A stretch of DNA of 64,000 nt from an uncultured Prevotella sp. (GTDB taxonomy: Bacteria > Bacteroidota > Bacteroidia > Bacteroidales > Bacteroidaceae): the NCBI GenBank assembly GCA_946188165.1, contig CAMHTW010000011.1, positions 1-64,000 of the forward strand, in the 5' to 3' direction. The notes beneath the pieces are model-generated. The model did not search any database, had not been told where the DNA came from, and worked only from the letters and a program-made list of their open reading frames with translations. Positions 35,634 through 44,707 of this stretch are shown one piece after another. The position numbers and the translations under genes were made by a program. The stretch's first letter is position 1. The number at the start of each line of letters is the position of its first letter.

Positions 35634-37074
35634 ACGACAGGCAAGTGTATTGCGTAACATCGACTGGTGGACGATTCTGATTTATATCGCCCTCCTCTCG
35701 TTCGGTTGGATCAGTGTCTGTGGAGCCAGCTATTCGTATGGCGAGACTGATATCTTCAGCCTTGACACACGTTCTGGTATGCAGATTATCTGGATTGCCA
35801 CCAGTCTTGTACTGGGCTTCGTCATTGTAATGCTTGATGACCGTTTCTACGACACATTCTCCTTCGTCATCTATGGCTTGCTATTGATATTGCTCTTTGC
35901 CACTATTTTCAACCCTCACTCCATCAAGGGGTCGCGATCGTGGCTTGTGTTGGGGCCTCTGCGCTTGCAACCCGCTGAGTTTGCCAAGTTTGCTACGGCT
36001 CTGGCACTGTCGAAGTTGATGTCAACCTACGGCTATAACATCAACCAGTGGAAACACTTTGTTGCCACGATGGCTATTATCCTGCTGCCCATGTTGTTTA
36101 TCGTGCTACAACGCGAGACTGGTTCGGCATTGGTCTATCTGGCTTTCTTCCTGATGTTCTATCGCGAGGGTATGCCGGGCAGCATCTTGTTTACGGGCGT
36201 GGCTATGGTAGTCTACTTTGTAGTGGGTATCCGCTTTGCCGAGGTTTATATGGGCAATACGCCCACTTCAGTAGGTAAGTTTGTGGTCTTGCTATTGGTG
36301 CAACTGTTCTCCATTGGTATGGTGTGGGTGTATTGCAACAAACGGAAGGCCATACAATTACTGTTCTATTGTGTGGTGGTCACGTTATTATCGTTGTTCC
36401 TGCTCTTGATTCCCATTGACATTGTCTATGTGCAACTGGGCATGACAGTCGTACTGGTAGGCTATCTTTTGTGGGAGGGGTTGAGTTCGCGCCTGCGTCC
36501 CTATTACTTTATTGCCCTGTTTGCCTTAGGCTCTGTGGCTTTCTTCTATGGTGCCGACTTCATCATGCAGAATGTGATGGAACCCCACCAGCGTTCACGT
36601 ATCAATGTACTATTGGGGTTGGATGAGGACTTGCGTGGTGCAGGCTATAATGTGCACCAGAGCGAGATAGCTATTGGCTCTGGTGGCTTGCAGGGCAAAG
36701 GTTTCCTGAACGGCACACAAACTAAACTAAAATTCGTACCTGAACAGGATACCGACTTCATTTTCTGTACTGTTGGTGAAGAAGAAGGCTTTGTAGGTTC
36801 GGCAGGTGTATTGCTGTTGTTCTTAGCCTTGATTTTGCGCCTCATCTATCTGTCAGAACGACAACCCTATCGCTTTGCACGTGTCTACGGCTATTGTGTG
36901 CTCAGCATCTTTCTATTCCACGTATTCATCAATGTGGGCATGGTGCTGGGCTTGACCCCTGTCATCGGTATCCCGCTGCCATTCTTCAGCTATGGCGGTT
37001 CATCGTTGTGGGGCTTTACTTTCCTTCTGTTTATCTTCCTTCGTCTGGATGCCAGTCGTAACCAGACGCGATAG
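35614..37074 (+). CDS. rodA: Rod-shape-determining glycosyltransferase RodA
   Basis: 486 residues of the SEDS family, about 10 helices. Polymerises lipid II. Typical motifs: KGSRSWLVLGPLRLQPAEFAK, QRETGSALVY, the large loop ending DTDFIFCTVGEEEGFVGS, and GIPLPFFSYGGSS. Last gene of the mre cluster. Its 3' end overlaps gldH on the other strand by 75 bases. Confidence 0.95.
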   Translation: MVQPADRRQASVLRNIDWWTILIYIALLSFGWISVCGASYSYGETDIFSLDTRSGMQIIWIATSLVLGFVIVMLDDRFYDTFSFVIYGLLLILLFATIFNPHSIKGSRSWLVLGPLRLQPAEFAKFATALALSKLMSTYGYNINQWKHFVATMAIILLPMLFIVLQRETGSALVYLAFFLMFYREGMPGSILFTGVAMVVYFVVGIRFAEVYMGNTPTSVGKFVVLLLVQLFSIGMVWVYCNKRKAIQLLFYCVVVTLLSLFLLLIPIDIVYVQLGMTVVLVGYLLWEGLSSRLRPYYFIALFALGSVAFFYGADFIMQNVMEPHQRSRINVLLGLDEDLRGAGYNVHQSEIAIGSGGLQGKGFLNGTQTKLKFVPEQDTDFIFCTVGEEEGFVGSAGVLLLFLALILRLIYLSERQPYRFARVYGYCVLSIFLFHVFINVGMVLGLTPVIGIPLPFFSYGGSSLWGFTFLLFIFLRLDASRNQTR

Positions 37075-37530
37075 CGTCAAACCTACGTCAGTAACACCCG
37101 GCAGTATTTCGCGTTTCATGCAGTGGTGAATGGCCACATGCACTGACTCTCCCTTGTCAAGTTTGACTGTGGTGAGTGGAAACAGGTATTGATAGTGGTT
37201 GATACCTTTGCCATGGGCATGCCCCACGTCGTCAATCAGGTCACAGTTAAGGGTGTCTATAAACTTTATGTTAGAGGGGTGCAACGTTTGTTCCACAACC
37301 AGACTCAATCCCTTAAAAGGATAGTCACCCGTGATGCGCAGGCCTACCTCCTCTGCATACATGTTTGTTTCCTGCATGGGATCAATATTGAACGACAGCG
37401 TATCGTTTCGCTCCCACCCTCTAACGGGTGTCGACTCATAACGGCTGAAAACAATACGGTCGTCGCATGACACAAGCATCATGCCCATGCACATGACTAT
37501 ATATATATATAATAAGGTATGCCTCTTCAT
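37000..37530 (-). CDS. gldH: Gliding-motility-type lipoprotein GldH
   Basis: 176 residues with lipobox MMLVSC (Cys 22). Matches GldH of Bacteroidetes: RNDTLSFNIDPM, LRITGDYPFKGLSLVVEQ, and the late GVTDVGLTLSR. GldH is needed for gliding in Flavobacterium; Prevotella does not glide, and the local role is unknown. The last 25 codons overlap rodA on the opposite strand, giving an unusually long polar tail. Third gene of holB-ricT-gldH. Confidence 0.86.
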   Translation of the reverse strand: MKRHTLLYIYIVMCMGMMLVSCDDRIVFSRYESTPVRGWERNDTLSFNIDPMQETNMYAEEVGLRITGDYPFKGLSLVVEQTLHPSNIKFIDTLNCDLIDDVGHAHGKGINHYQYLFPLTTVKLDKGESVHVAIHHCMKREILPGVTDVGLTLSRLVTTGIQTKEDKQKESKAPQR

Positions 37531-37531
37531 C

Positions 37532-37559
37532 TTAGCAGTTAGCTGTTAGCTGTTAGCTT
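37532..37559. repeat. 7-nt array across the ricT stop
   Basis: TTAGCAG, TTAGCTG, TTAGCTG, TTAGCTT; includes the ricT stop codon and its last residues (ANS). Confidence 0.8.
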
Positions 37560-38673
37560 GGGGCTTTTCTGCCTTGGCAGCTGGTTTCTTCTTTTTCTTC
37601 TTTTTCTTGGCACGGTCAAAGCGGTTGATATTTTCCTGAGTAGCCAGGTCAATAGGTCCTTTAGGCTCTTTGGCCTTACCGTCTTCCATCAATGATAAAG
37701 GCTTCTCGCCTCGACGGTTCATCTCAATAATATCCTTGGCACGCTGGGCTGTTATCGTCTCCAGATTAGCAGCAATATTCTTGTCGGTAGAGTATGTGAT
37801 GAGACCTGCCAGGATGTCTGCCTTGAAATAGTAGTAGTCGGCATCCTGCGTCTGCAACTGTACTTCCTTAGAAGGCAACTTGCGGCTGGCTTCTACATAA
37901 TCGTCAACCTCGTAATTCAGACAGCACTTCAGTTTGGCACACATACCAGCCAGCTTCTGCGGGTTCAGCGAGATATCCTGAAAACGGGCAGACGACGTAC
38001 CCACACTGACAAAGTTCTTCATCCATGTGGCACAGCACAACTCGCGTCCGCAAGGTCCTGTACCACCAATACGGCCAGCCTCTTGACGGGCACCTATCTG
38101 CTTCATCTCAATGCGGACATGGAATGTGGCAGCCAGATCTTTGATGAGCTGACGGAAGTCCACACGCTCGTCGGCAATATAGTAGAAGATGGCCTTGTTG
38201 CAGTCGCCTTGGTACTCGACGTCACCAATCTTCATTTGCAGTCCTAAGTTCTTGGCTATCTGCCGACTTTCAATCATCGTGCCATGCTCGCGTCCCTTGG
38301 CCTCATAATACTTCTCCATATCCACAGGACGTGCTATGCGATACACACGCTTGATGTCGTCGGCACTCTTTAAGTTGGCTTTCTTTAGTTGTAGCTTTAC
38401 CAGTCGTCCTGTCAGCGTTACCACACCAATGTCGTGACCCGGATTAGCCTCTACAGCCACAATGTCGCCTTTCTTCAGGTCCAGTTTATTCACGTTATGG
38501 TAGTAACCCTTGCGGGTATGCTTGAATTGCACTTCCACCAAATCGGTATCGTCTACGTTGCCTGGCACATCAGCCAGCCAGTCATAGGTATTCAACTGTC
38601 GGTCCTGTCGTCCCACAGCCTCTTTACAGAGTCCGCGGTCACAGCCAGTCATCATATTTAAGTCTTTTTCCAT
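37546..38673 (-). CDS. ricT: PSP1-domain regulator, RicT/YaaT family
   Basis: 375 residues. PSP1 C-terminal domain with the conserved cysteines CGRELCCATWM and CAKLKCCLNYEVDDY, and an N-terminal Cys pair (TGCDRGLCKEA) special to Bacteroidetes. In Bacillus the RicAFT complex binds Fe-S clusters and affects RNase Y processing. Visible features: VEVQFKHTRKGYYHN, HDIGVVTLTGRLV. The tail (about 350-375) is Lys-rich with AKKKKKKKKPAAKAEKP. Follows holB by 5 nt. Confidence 0.9.
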   Translation of the reverse strand: MEKDLNMMTGCDRGLCKEAVGRQDRQLNTYDWLADVPGNVDDTDLVEVQFKHTRKGYYHNVNKLDLKKGDIVAVEANPGHDIGVVTLTGRLVKLQLKKANLKSADDIKRVYRIARPVDMEKYYEAKGREHGTMIESRQIAKNLGLQMKIGDVEYQGDCNKAIFYYIADERVDFRQLIKDLAATFHVRIEMKQIGARQEAGRIGGTGPCGRELCCATWMKNFVSVGTSSARFQDISLNPQKLAGMCAKLKCCLNYEVDDYVEASRKLPSKEVQLQTQDADYYYFKADILAGLITYSTDKNIAANLETITAQRAKDIIEMNRRGEKPLSLMEDGKAKEPKGPIDLATQENINRFDRAKKKKKKKKPAAKAEKPQANS

Positions 38674-38678
38674 ATATT

Positions 38679-39818
38679 TTATTTCTGTATTAACAAAACA
38701 ATCATTTGCAGTGCCATGTCAAAAAACACAATCTTAGCGTTTGCATTCTGGCTGATATCACGAATGGCAAGGTTAGCCATATCGCTGATGGGCAGGATGT
38801 TAGCCTCATTGATGAAGCGTGCAAAATTGCGGGCAAACTCCTCTTCGCGCTGCGTCATATAGCATAGCTCCGCGTTCTGGAAGTTATACATGAAGTTCTC
38901 GCGCAACAGCCGTAGGAAGTATTCCAGAAAACGTTTCTGCTTCTCGCGCCCCATCATGCCCATCTGTTCCGACCATGCCTTCAAGTCCTTGACCTTGCGC
39001 ATATAGGCCAGACGCATCAACGACTGAAACATATCCAGAAACAGCTCGTTCTCAGAATCGGCACTCAGCATTTCCAGTGCTTTCAGCCAGTTGCCGTTAG
39101 CCATGCGGGTAACGCGTTGTGCCATGTCCTCAGCCAGTCCGCGTTTCTCCATGAGTGCCTTCTTGATATCTTCGTCGGCAATCTTCTTGACATCGATGCG
39201 CTGCACGCGACTACGAATGGTCTCAAGCAATTTGTCCGGCTCCTGGCATACCATGATGAACAGTGTCTGCGAGGGTGGTTCTTCTAACAGCTTCAATATC
39301 TTGTTGGCACACTCGACGTTCATACGCTCAGGCAACCAGATGATGCTTACCTTATAGCCACCCTGGCTCGATTTCAAGCTCAACTTGCGCACCAGTTCGT
39401 CACTCTCGCCTGCCGTAATAATGGCTTGCTGATTCTCACCACCCATTTGCTCCAGCCATTCATTCATCGTAAAATAAGGACTGGCCATGATGAGGTCGTG
39501 CCATTCGTGTGCAAAGTCATCGCTCACGGGCTTATGGTCCGTACCCATTGACGGCAGCTTAATGGTGGGATAGGTAAAGTGCAGGTCGGGATGCTCCAAC
39601 TTCTTAAGCATCGGACTCTCGACGTATTCAGGTGTATCGGAAAACATCGAGTTCTCCACCTTGGTGGCCAGCAGCCGTTGTGCCAGTCCTACAGCCAGTG
39701 CCAGTTTACCAGCACCTTGTGGGCCGCACAGCATCATAGCATGAGGCAGGCGGTCTTCGTTGACCATCTGCAACAAGCGCTCTTGCACCTCCTGTTGTCC
39801 GATTACCTGTTCAAACAT
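38679..39818 (-). CDS. holB: DNA polymerase III delta' subunit
   Basis: 379 residues from ATG 39818 (MFEQVIGQQEVQERL). A longer frame from 39911 is rejected because it lies beyond the promoter. AAA+ clamp-loader fold with CGPQGAGKLALAVGLAQ, then ESDELVRKLSLKSSQGGYKVSIIWLPERMNVECANKILKLLEEPP and TIRSRVQRIDV. It is part of the clamp-loader complex at the replication fork. Confidence 0.9.
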   Translation of the reverse strand: MFEQVIGQQEVQERLLQMVNEDRLPHAMMLCGPQGAGKLALAVGLAQRLLATKVENSMFSDTPEYVESPMLKKLEHPDLHFTYPTIKLPSMGTDHKPVSDDFAHEWHDLIMASPYFTMNEWLEQMGGENQQAIITAGESDELVRKLSLKSSQGGYKVSIIWLPERMNVECANKILKLLEEPPSQTLFIMVCQEPDKLLETIRSRVQRIDVKKIADEDIKKALMEKRGLAEDMAQRVTRMANGNWLKALEMLSADSENELFLDMFQSLMRLAYMRKVKDLKAWSEQMGMMGREKQKRFLEYFLRLLRENFMYNFQNAELCYMTQREEEFARNFARFINEANILPISDMANLAIRDISQNANAKIVFFDMALQMIVLLIQK

Positions 39819-39845
39819 TCTTCGCGTATATATACAATACGTTTG

Positions 39846-39853
39846 CAAAGTTA
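39846..39853 (-). promoter_or_regulatory. -7 box of holB-ricT-gldH
   Basis: Minus-strand TAACTTTG at 39853-39846, 27 nt before ATG 39818. Confidence 0.6.
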
Positions 39854-39937
39854 CGAAAAAGTTACGAAAAACGAGCGAAGAACATAAGAAATAAGACTTT
39901 TTTTCCGACAAATTTAGTTAAAAAGATGTCTAAATGC

Positions 39938-39967
39938 TTGGAATTACGAAAAAAAGTATTACTTTTG
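39938..39967 (+). promoter_or_regulatory. Promoter of the response regulator
   Basis: TTG at 39938-39940 and TACTTTTG at 39960-39967, spacer 19 nt; leader of about 30 nt, very A-rich. Confidence 0.65.
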
Positions 39968-40003
39968 TCATTAGTATAAAAAATCTAAAAATAAATATAG
40001 AGT

Positions 40004-40360
40004 ATGAAAAGAATTTTAGTAGCAGAAGACAATGACAGCAATTGGACGCTGATGACCTATGTGCTGAAGAGGAATTATGAACCCGTTCGCGCTTGTAATG
40101 GTGAAGAAGCTGTCAAGATGGCATTGACAGGTGAATATGCCTTGGTAATCATGGATTTAAAGATGCCCGTCATGGATGGACTGGAGGCAACGCGCCAGAT
40201 TAAGATGGCGAAGCCTGACCTGCCAATCATTGCCCTTACAGCCAATGCTTTCGACAGCGACCGTCAGGATGCATTTGAAGCGGGTTGCGACAACTTCATG
40301 TCGAAACCTGTCAGTGCAGACAGCTGCCTGAAGATGATTGCCGAATATGTTGGCGATTAG
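40004..40360 (+). CDS. Single-domain response regulator
   Basis: 118 residues, one receiver domain and no output domain. Acidic pocket (AEDND), phospho-acceptor Asp 51 in VIMDLKMPVMDG, Thr in ALTANAF, Lys in MSKPV. It resembles receiver domains of hybrid kinases. The convergent kinase gene, 28 nt away, lacks a receiver, so this may be its detached partner (inference). The stop codon lies in a 7-nt array. Confidence 0.9.
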   Translation: MKRILVAEDNDSNWTLMTYVLKRNYEPVRACNGEEAVKMALTGEYALVIMDLKMPVMDGLEATRQIKMAKPDLPIIALTANAFDSDRQDAFEAGCDNFMSKPVSADSCLKMIAEYVGD

Positions 40361-40391
40361 CTTTTAGCTGTTGGCTATTAGCTATTGACTA
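40357..40391. repeat. 7-nt array between response regulator and kinase genes
   Basis: TTAGCTT, TTAGCTG, TTGGCTA, TTAGCTA, TTGACTA; contains the regulator stop (40358-40360) and the last base codons of the kinase. Confidence 0.8.
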
Positions 40392-41942
40392 CTTGATTTT
40401 ACATGGAATCCAGAACCAGAAGGTTGCACCTTGACCTTCTGTGCTCTCTACGCCTATCTTGCCATGAGCAGCATCAATAATGGCCTTACAGATAGACAGT
40501 CCCAATCCAGGACTCTGTTCCTGCACGAAGGTGTGCTTGTCGCTCAACAGCATAAAGATATTCTCCTTCAAATCATTAGGAAGACCATCGCCCGTATCCT
40601 TTACTTCTATGTAAAGGCCATTGTCCTGTATCCTATAGCTAATGGTAATACTACCCTGAGCGGTATGCTTGACAGCATTGTTTAGCATGTGCATAGTGAC
40701 AAGGCGCAGGTGGTTAGGGTCAGTCATGACTATCACCTCCTGTTCTGCAGCGTTGGTTTGTAGCACTACCCCCTCTTTCACGTCAGGTCTGATTAGGTTG
40801 GCATATTCGCTAATCAACAAACCGATATTACACTCGACCAATTGGAAATCAATACCATTGCCTTGAATAGTCGACAACTGCAGAAGTTCGTTAATGAAAT
40901 AAAGAAGCTGTTCGCCATTGCCATGAATCTGCTCCAACATTTCCTGTTGTTCGGGAACCGATAAGGCACCTTCTGGCATCGAGCACAACAAGTCGCTGAA
41001 ACCAATGATGGCATTGAGTGGTGTGCGCAACGCATGACTCACATTGGCCAAGAATACTATTTTAAGCTGTTCGGATTTCTGGGCACGACGCATTTCCCTA
41101 TGCAGACGACGCGAATGAAGATGTTGTTGGAATATCAAGGCCAAGAAGGCTAACAACAAGGCAGAACCTAATGTCCACCAAACCCAATGGGGTATCTGGA
41201 AACTACCTAACTTCGTTATGTATTCACCATAGATCTCGTCGATGACACCTTCCTTTTCCATCTTTATCAGCTCGCGGTCAATGACACGAATCAGGTCACT
41301 GTTGACACTGACATAGCAGTATTCGCGTGGTGTCAGCGTCAGGTCCTCTGTCGTGAGGTTTGTCAGGTTCTGATGATGGATATGGTATTTGGCCTGATAA
41401 CGGAAACAGATGACGGCATCGTATCTGCCACCACTCAAGTCTTTCAATGCTTTGGGCAGGTCGCGCACGACATGCAGGACGGCCCCTGCCTTAGTAAGCG
41501 TATCGGTAATGGGACGGCTGGCCATATAGGCAATGTTCTTGCCTTCCAAATGGCGCATGTCAAACTGTTCCGACTCGTTCTTGCGATATGCCACCTGATA
41601 ATACAGACGGAATACAGCGCGTGAATAGTTGACGATGTCCTTACGGTAGGGCGAATAAACCATCATGCCCAAGCCTACACGTCCGCTGAGTACATCACCA
41701 GAGATGTTCTCCCACGAATTGGGACTATAGGTATATGGAATATTCAGGCGTTTCATCAACACCTGAGTCAGTTCCACATCCAATCCTTGAGGTCGTCCGT
41801 TGTTGTCCACATACTCCAACGGTGCATAGTCCAAATCCAAACCTATCTTCAGTGGTTCAAACTTGGTGTAGCCTAAGTTTTCTGCTTTTGCAAGGCTAGT
41901 CAGGCTTAGTAGTAGGCAAAGGCTTAGCAGCTTAAACTTCAT
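40389..41942 (-). CDS. Sensor histidine kinase with periplasmic solute-binding domain
   Basis: 517 residues. Signal peptide (LLSLCLLLSLTSLAKA), a periplasmic SBP_bac_3-like domain (about 25-250: KIGLDLDYAPLEYVDNNGRPQGLDVELTQVL, YDAVICFRYQAKYH), one membrane helix (WWTLGSALLLAFLALIF), HisKA with phospho-acceptor His 303 in SHALRTPLN, and HATPase_c with N box (MLNNAVKHT), DTGDGLP and GLGLSICKAI. No receiver. The binding domain suggests sensing an amino-acid-like or small-molecule ligand; unknown which. Confidence 0.92.
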   Translation of the reverse strand: MKFKLLSLCLLLSLTSLAKAENLGYTKFEPLKIGLDLDYAPLEYVDNNGRPQGLDVELTQVLMKRLNIPYTYSPNSWENISGDVLSGRVGLGMMVYSPYRKDIVNYSRAVFRLYYQVAYRKNESEQFDMRHLEGKNIAYMASRPITDTLTKAGAVLHVVRDLPKALKDLSGGRYDAVICFRYQAKYHIHHQNLTNLTTEDLTLTPREYCYVSVNSDLIRVIDRELIKMEKEGVIDEIYGEYITKLGSFQIPHWVWWTLGSALLLAFLALIFQQHLHSRRLHREMRRAQKSEQLKIVFLANVSHALRTPLNAIIGFSDLLCSMPEGALSVPEQQEMLEQIHGNGEQLLYFINELLQLSTIQGNGIDFQLVECNIGLLISEYANLIRPDVKEGVVLQTNAAEQEVIVMTDPNHLRLVTMHMLNNAVKHTAQGSITISYRIQDNGLYIEVKDTGDGLPNDLKENIFMLLSDKHTFVQEQSPGLGLSICKAIIDAAHGKIGVESTEGQGATFWFWIPCKIK

Positions 41943-41962
41943 ATGTGTATCTCATACGACTG

Positions 41963-41993
41963 CAAAGATACAAATAAAGTTTTAAACTACAAA
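41963..41993 (-). promoter_or_regulatory. Promoter of the sensor kinase
   Basis: Minus-strand TATCTTTG (41970-41963), TTTG (41993-41990), spacer 19 nt. Confidence 0.7.
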
Positions 41994-42025
41994 GCCTTTG
42001 CGTAGATTTTTTAAAAACTGTCTGA

Positions 42026-43396
42026 TTATATATATCCTAACCAGCGTAGAATGTCGTTCAGGTTGGCTGCCACCATCAGCAGGATAAGCAGTCCGAAGCC
42101 TACATATTCGGCACGTATCATGAACTCCTCAGAGGGTTTTCTGCGGGTTATCATCTCGTAGAGCAGGAACAGCACGTGACCACCGTCCAAAGCCGGGATG
42201 GGCAGGATGTTCATGAAGGCCAGGATAATGCTGAGGAAAGCTGTCATCTTCCAGAACATATACCAGTCCCACATGGGCGGGAACAGACTGCCGATGGCCC
42301 CGAAACCGCCCAGCGACTTGGCACCCTCAGCAGTGAACACGTATTTCATGTCATCGACATACGAAGCCAGCACGTTCCAACCGTATTTGATGCCTGCGGG
42401 AATACTCTCCAGGAAACTGTATTCTATCGTCTTGGGTTGATACAGGCCTGCAAGGCTCTTTACGACAAAGCCCAACTTCAGGTCAGGTGTCAGGACGACC
42501 TGTGTGGTGTCAGTACGGGTATCATTACCAAAAGCAATGACCACAGTACGTGCTTTCAAGCTGTCTGCAGAGGTCTTCGATGTCAGCAGCATGTCCTGAC
42601 GGCGCCCCAACTGGTCTGTGAACTCGTTGTAGGAGTCAACGGGAGAACCATTGATGGCGAGAATCTTGTCGCCTTTCTGTATGCCAATCTTTGCAGCGGG
42701 TGTCCCAGGCAGCACGCTGTCAACCAGCGCAGGCATCAAGGGACGCACAAAGGCAGGATCGGCCTTAATCATGTTCAGCATGTTGATTTCGCCAGGCAGA
42801 CTGATGCTCATGGGCTTGCCGTCGCGGATGATGTCGACGCGATGAGCCTCGGAGATGTCGCGATAGAGATTGGCACCAAACTCCTTGAACTCACGCTTTT
42901 CTGTACCAATCAGTATGTCGCCGTCCTTGAAACCATAGCTTTTGGCTTCCTGATTGAATTTCATACCCAGCGTCATGTCCTTCACGGGAATATAGCTGTC
43001 GCCCCACCAGAAAAGAATCTGGGAATAGATGAACAGGGCCAGCAGGAAATTCACCAGCACACCGCCAATCATAATCAGCAGGCGCTGCCATGTAGGCTTG
43101 GTACGGAACTCCCACGGCTGCTCGGGCTGTTTCATCTGGTCCGTGTCGAAACTTTCGTCAATCATACCGGCTATCTTGCAATAGCCACCCAGGGGAATCC
43201 AGCCGATACCGTATTCCGTATCGCTATTCTTGGGTTTGAACTTAAACAGGCTGAACTTCCAGTCGAAGAAAATGTAGAACTTATCAACCCTTACACCAAA
43301 CAGCTTGGCAAAGAAGAAGTGACCACCCTCATGGAGGAATACCAAGATGGTCAGGGCCAAAATCAGTTGTAATACTCTAATTAAAAATACTTCCAT
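42026..43396 (-). CDS. rseP: Site-2 intramembrane metalloprotease RseP
   Basis: 456 residues. Zinc site HEGGHFFFAKLFGVRV at about 22-26 in the first helix, a PDZ domain (PGTPAAKIGIQKGDKILAING, about 230-250), and the second zinc-site motif NILPIPALDGGHVLF in a later helix. Cleaves anti-sigma factors or signal peptides inside the membrane. Same operon as dxr, which is upstream; an envelope sigma target could include the ECF system at 11537 (inference). Confidence 0.94.
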   Translation of the reverse strand: MEVFLIRVLQLILALTILVFLHEGGHFFFAKLFGVRVDKFYIFFDWKFSLFKFKPKNSDTEYGIGWIPLGGYCKIAGMIDESFDTDQMKQPEQPWEFRTKPTWQRLLIMIGGVLVNFLLALFIYSQILFWWGDSYIPVKDMTLGMKFNQEAKSYGFKDGDILIGTEKREFKEFGANLYRDISEAHRVDIIRDGKPMSISLPGEINMLNMIKADPAFVRPLMPALVDSVLPGTPAAKIGIQKGDKILAINGSPVDSYNEFTDQLGRRQDMLLTSKTSADSLKARTVVIAFGNDTRTDTTQVVLTPDLKLGFVVKSLAGLYQPKTIEYSFLESIPAGIKYGWNVLASYVDDMKYVFTAEGAKSLGGFGAIGSLFPPMWDWYMFWKMTAFLSIILAFMNILPIPALDGGHVLFLLYEMITRRKPSEEFMIRAEYVGFGLLILLMVAANLNDILRWLGYI

Positions 43397-43406
43397 TATT
43401 ATACTA

Positions 43407-43434
43407 CTTAATCTTTTTCACTTTTCACTTAAGC
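43407..43434. repeat. 7-nt array across the dxr stop
   Basis: CTTAATC, TTTTTCA, CTTTTCA, CTTAAGC; the dxr stop is at 43427-43425. Confidence 0.6.
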
Positions 43435-44582
43435 ATTGCTTCAGCGATGCGTCTCGCCTCGGCATCCGTCTGGATATATACGTCATAGTCGGGATTCTTG
43501 CTGAACGTGGCTCGCAGCATGGTCTCGGCAATGATGTCGCTCATCTGCAGGAAACCACAGCGGTCCTCCAAGAAACCGCGATTCACTATTTCATTGGCAG
43601 CATTGACGATACACGGCATGTTGCCACCCTTCTCGATAGCCTCAAAGGCCAATGCCAGACAGCGGAACTTTTTCAAGTCAGGCTCAAAGAACTCCAACTT
43701 CTGAGCAAAGAAGTCCAGACGGTCGCCACTCAGTGGCAGACGCTGCGGAAACGAGAAGGCATACTGGATGGGCAGACGCATGTCGGGCACACCCAGCTGC
43801 GCCTTCACGGCTCCGTCATGGAACTGCACAGCACTGTGTACGATGCTCTGCGGATGTACCAATACCTGAATCTGACGGGCATCGACACCAAACAGCCACT
43901 TAGCCTCGATAACCTCGAAACCCTTGTTCATCATCGACGCAGAGTCAATGGTAATCTTGGCACCCATATCCCATGTGGGATGGCGCAAGGCATCGGTCTT
44001 GGTGACAGTCTCCAGCTGTTCCATCGTGCAGTTGCGGAACGGACCGCCCGAGGCAGTCAGCAGAATCTTTTCGATGGGGTTGTCATCCTCGCCCACCAAA
44101 CTCTGGAAAATAGCAGAATGCTCGCTATCGACGGGCAAGATGGGGGTATGGTACTGCTGTGCCAACTGCAGAATCAACTCACCAGCCACCACCAGCGTTT
44201 CCTTATTGGCCAGTGCAATGGCCTTGCGGGCCTTGATGGCATGAATGGTAGGCGACAGACCAGCAAAGCCCACCATGGCTGTCAGCACCATGTCAATAGG
44301 GTCAGCCTCTACGATTTCGTCCAAGGCCTGCTTGCCGGCATACACCTTCACGTCGGGCATGTCACTCATCAGCTGTTTCAACTCGTCCAGTCGCTGCTCG
44401 TTGGCAATAACGATAGCAGCAGGCTTGAACTGATGCGCCTGCTGAGCCAGCAACTCCACTTTGTTGTTGGCGGTCAAGCAATATACTTCATACAAATCAC
44501 TATGCTCCTCGATGACTTCAAGTGCCTGTGTGCCTATCGACCCTGTAGAGCCTAATATGGCTATTTGTCGTTTATGTTTCAT
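43425..44582 (-). CDS. dxr: 1-deoxy-D-xylulose-5-phosphate reductoisomerase
   Basis: 385 residues. Second step of the MEP isoprenoid pathway. NADPH-binding AILGSTGSIGTQAL, then ALANKETLVVAGE, PVDSEHSAIFQSL, LLTASGGPFRN, HPTWDMGAKITIDSASMMNKGFEVIEA. Start at 44582 is 22 nt past the promoter. 28 nt before rseP. Confidence 0.97.
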   Translation of the reverse strand: MKHKRQIAILGSTGSIGTQALEVIEEHSDLYEVYCLTANNKVELLAQQAHQFKPAAIVIANEQRLDELKQLMSDMPDVKVYAGKQALDEIVEADPIDMVLTAMVGFAGLSPTIHAIKARKAIALANKETLVVAGELILQLAQQYHTPILPVDSEHSAIFQSLVGEDDNPIEKILLTASGGPFRNCTMEQLETVTKTDALRHPTWDMGAKITIDSASMMNKGFEVIEAKWLFGVDARQIQVLVHPQSIVHSAVQFHDGAVKAQLGVPDMRLPIQYAFSFPQRLPLSGDRLDFFAQKLEFFEPDLKKFRCLALAFEAIEKGGNMPCIVNAANEIVNRGFLEDRCGFLQMSDIIAETMLRATFSKNPDYDVYIQTDAEARRIAEAMLK

Positions 44583-44604
44583 CCGGTTTTTCGTAATTCG
44601 GGCA

Positions 44605-44636
44605 CAAAGGTAATGAAAATCAAGAGAAATACCAAA
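44605..44636 (-). promoter_or_regulatory. dxr-rseP promoter
   Basis: Minus-strand TACCTTTG (44612-44605) and TTTG (44636-44633), spacer 20 nt. Confidence 0.75.
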
Positions 44637-44707
44637 TAAAAATGTGTTTTTTCGAAATCATCCGAGGCCTCAGCAACATATATAACAAATAAGGTATAAA
44701 GGAATAG

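Noticed and set aside
39819..39911. N-terminal extension of holB
   Set aside because: Includes the -7 box; orthologues start with the MFEQVIGQ-like sequence.
42176..43372. Long open frame (398 codons) on the plus strand opposite rseP
   Set aside because: rseP has zinc and PDZ motifs; the plus frame has no recognisable domain and no promoter, and is a codon-usage shadow.
43347..44555. Long open frame (402 codons) opposite dxr
   Set aside because: dxr is certain; the opposite frame is rich in His, Gln and Leu without a domain.
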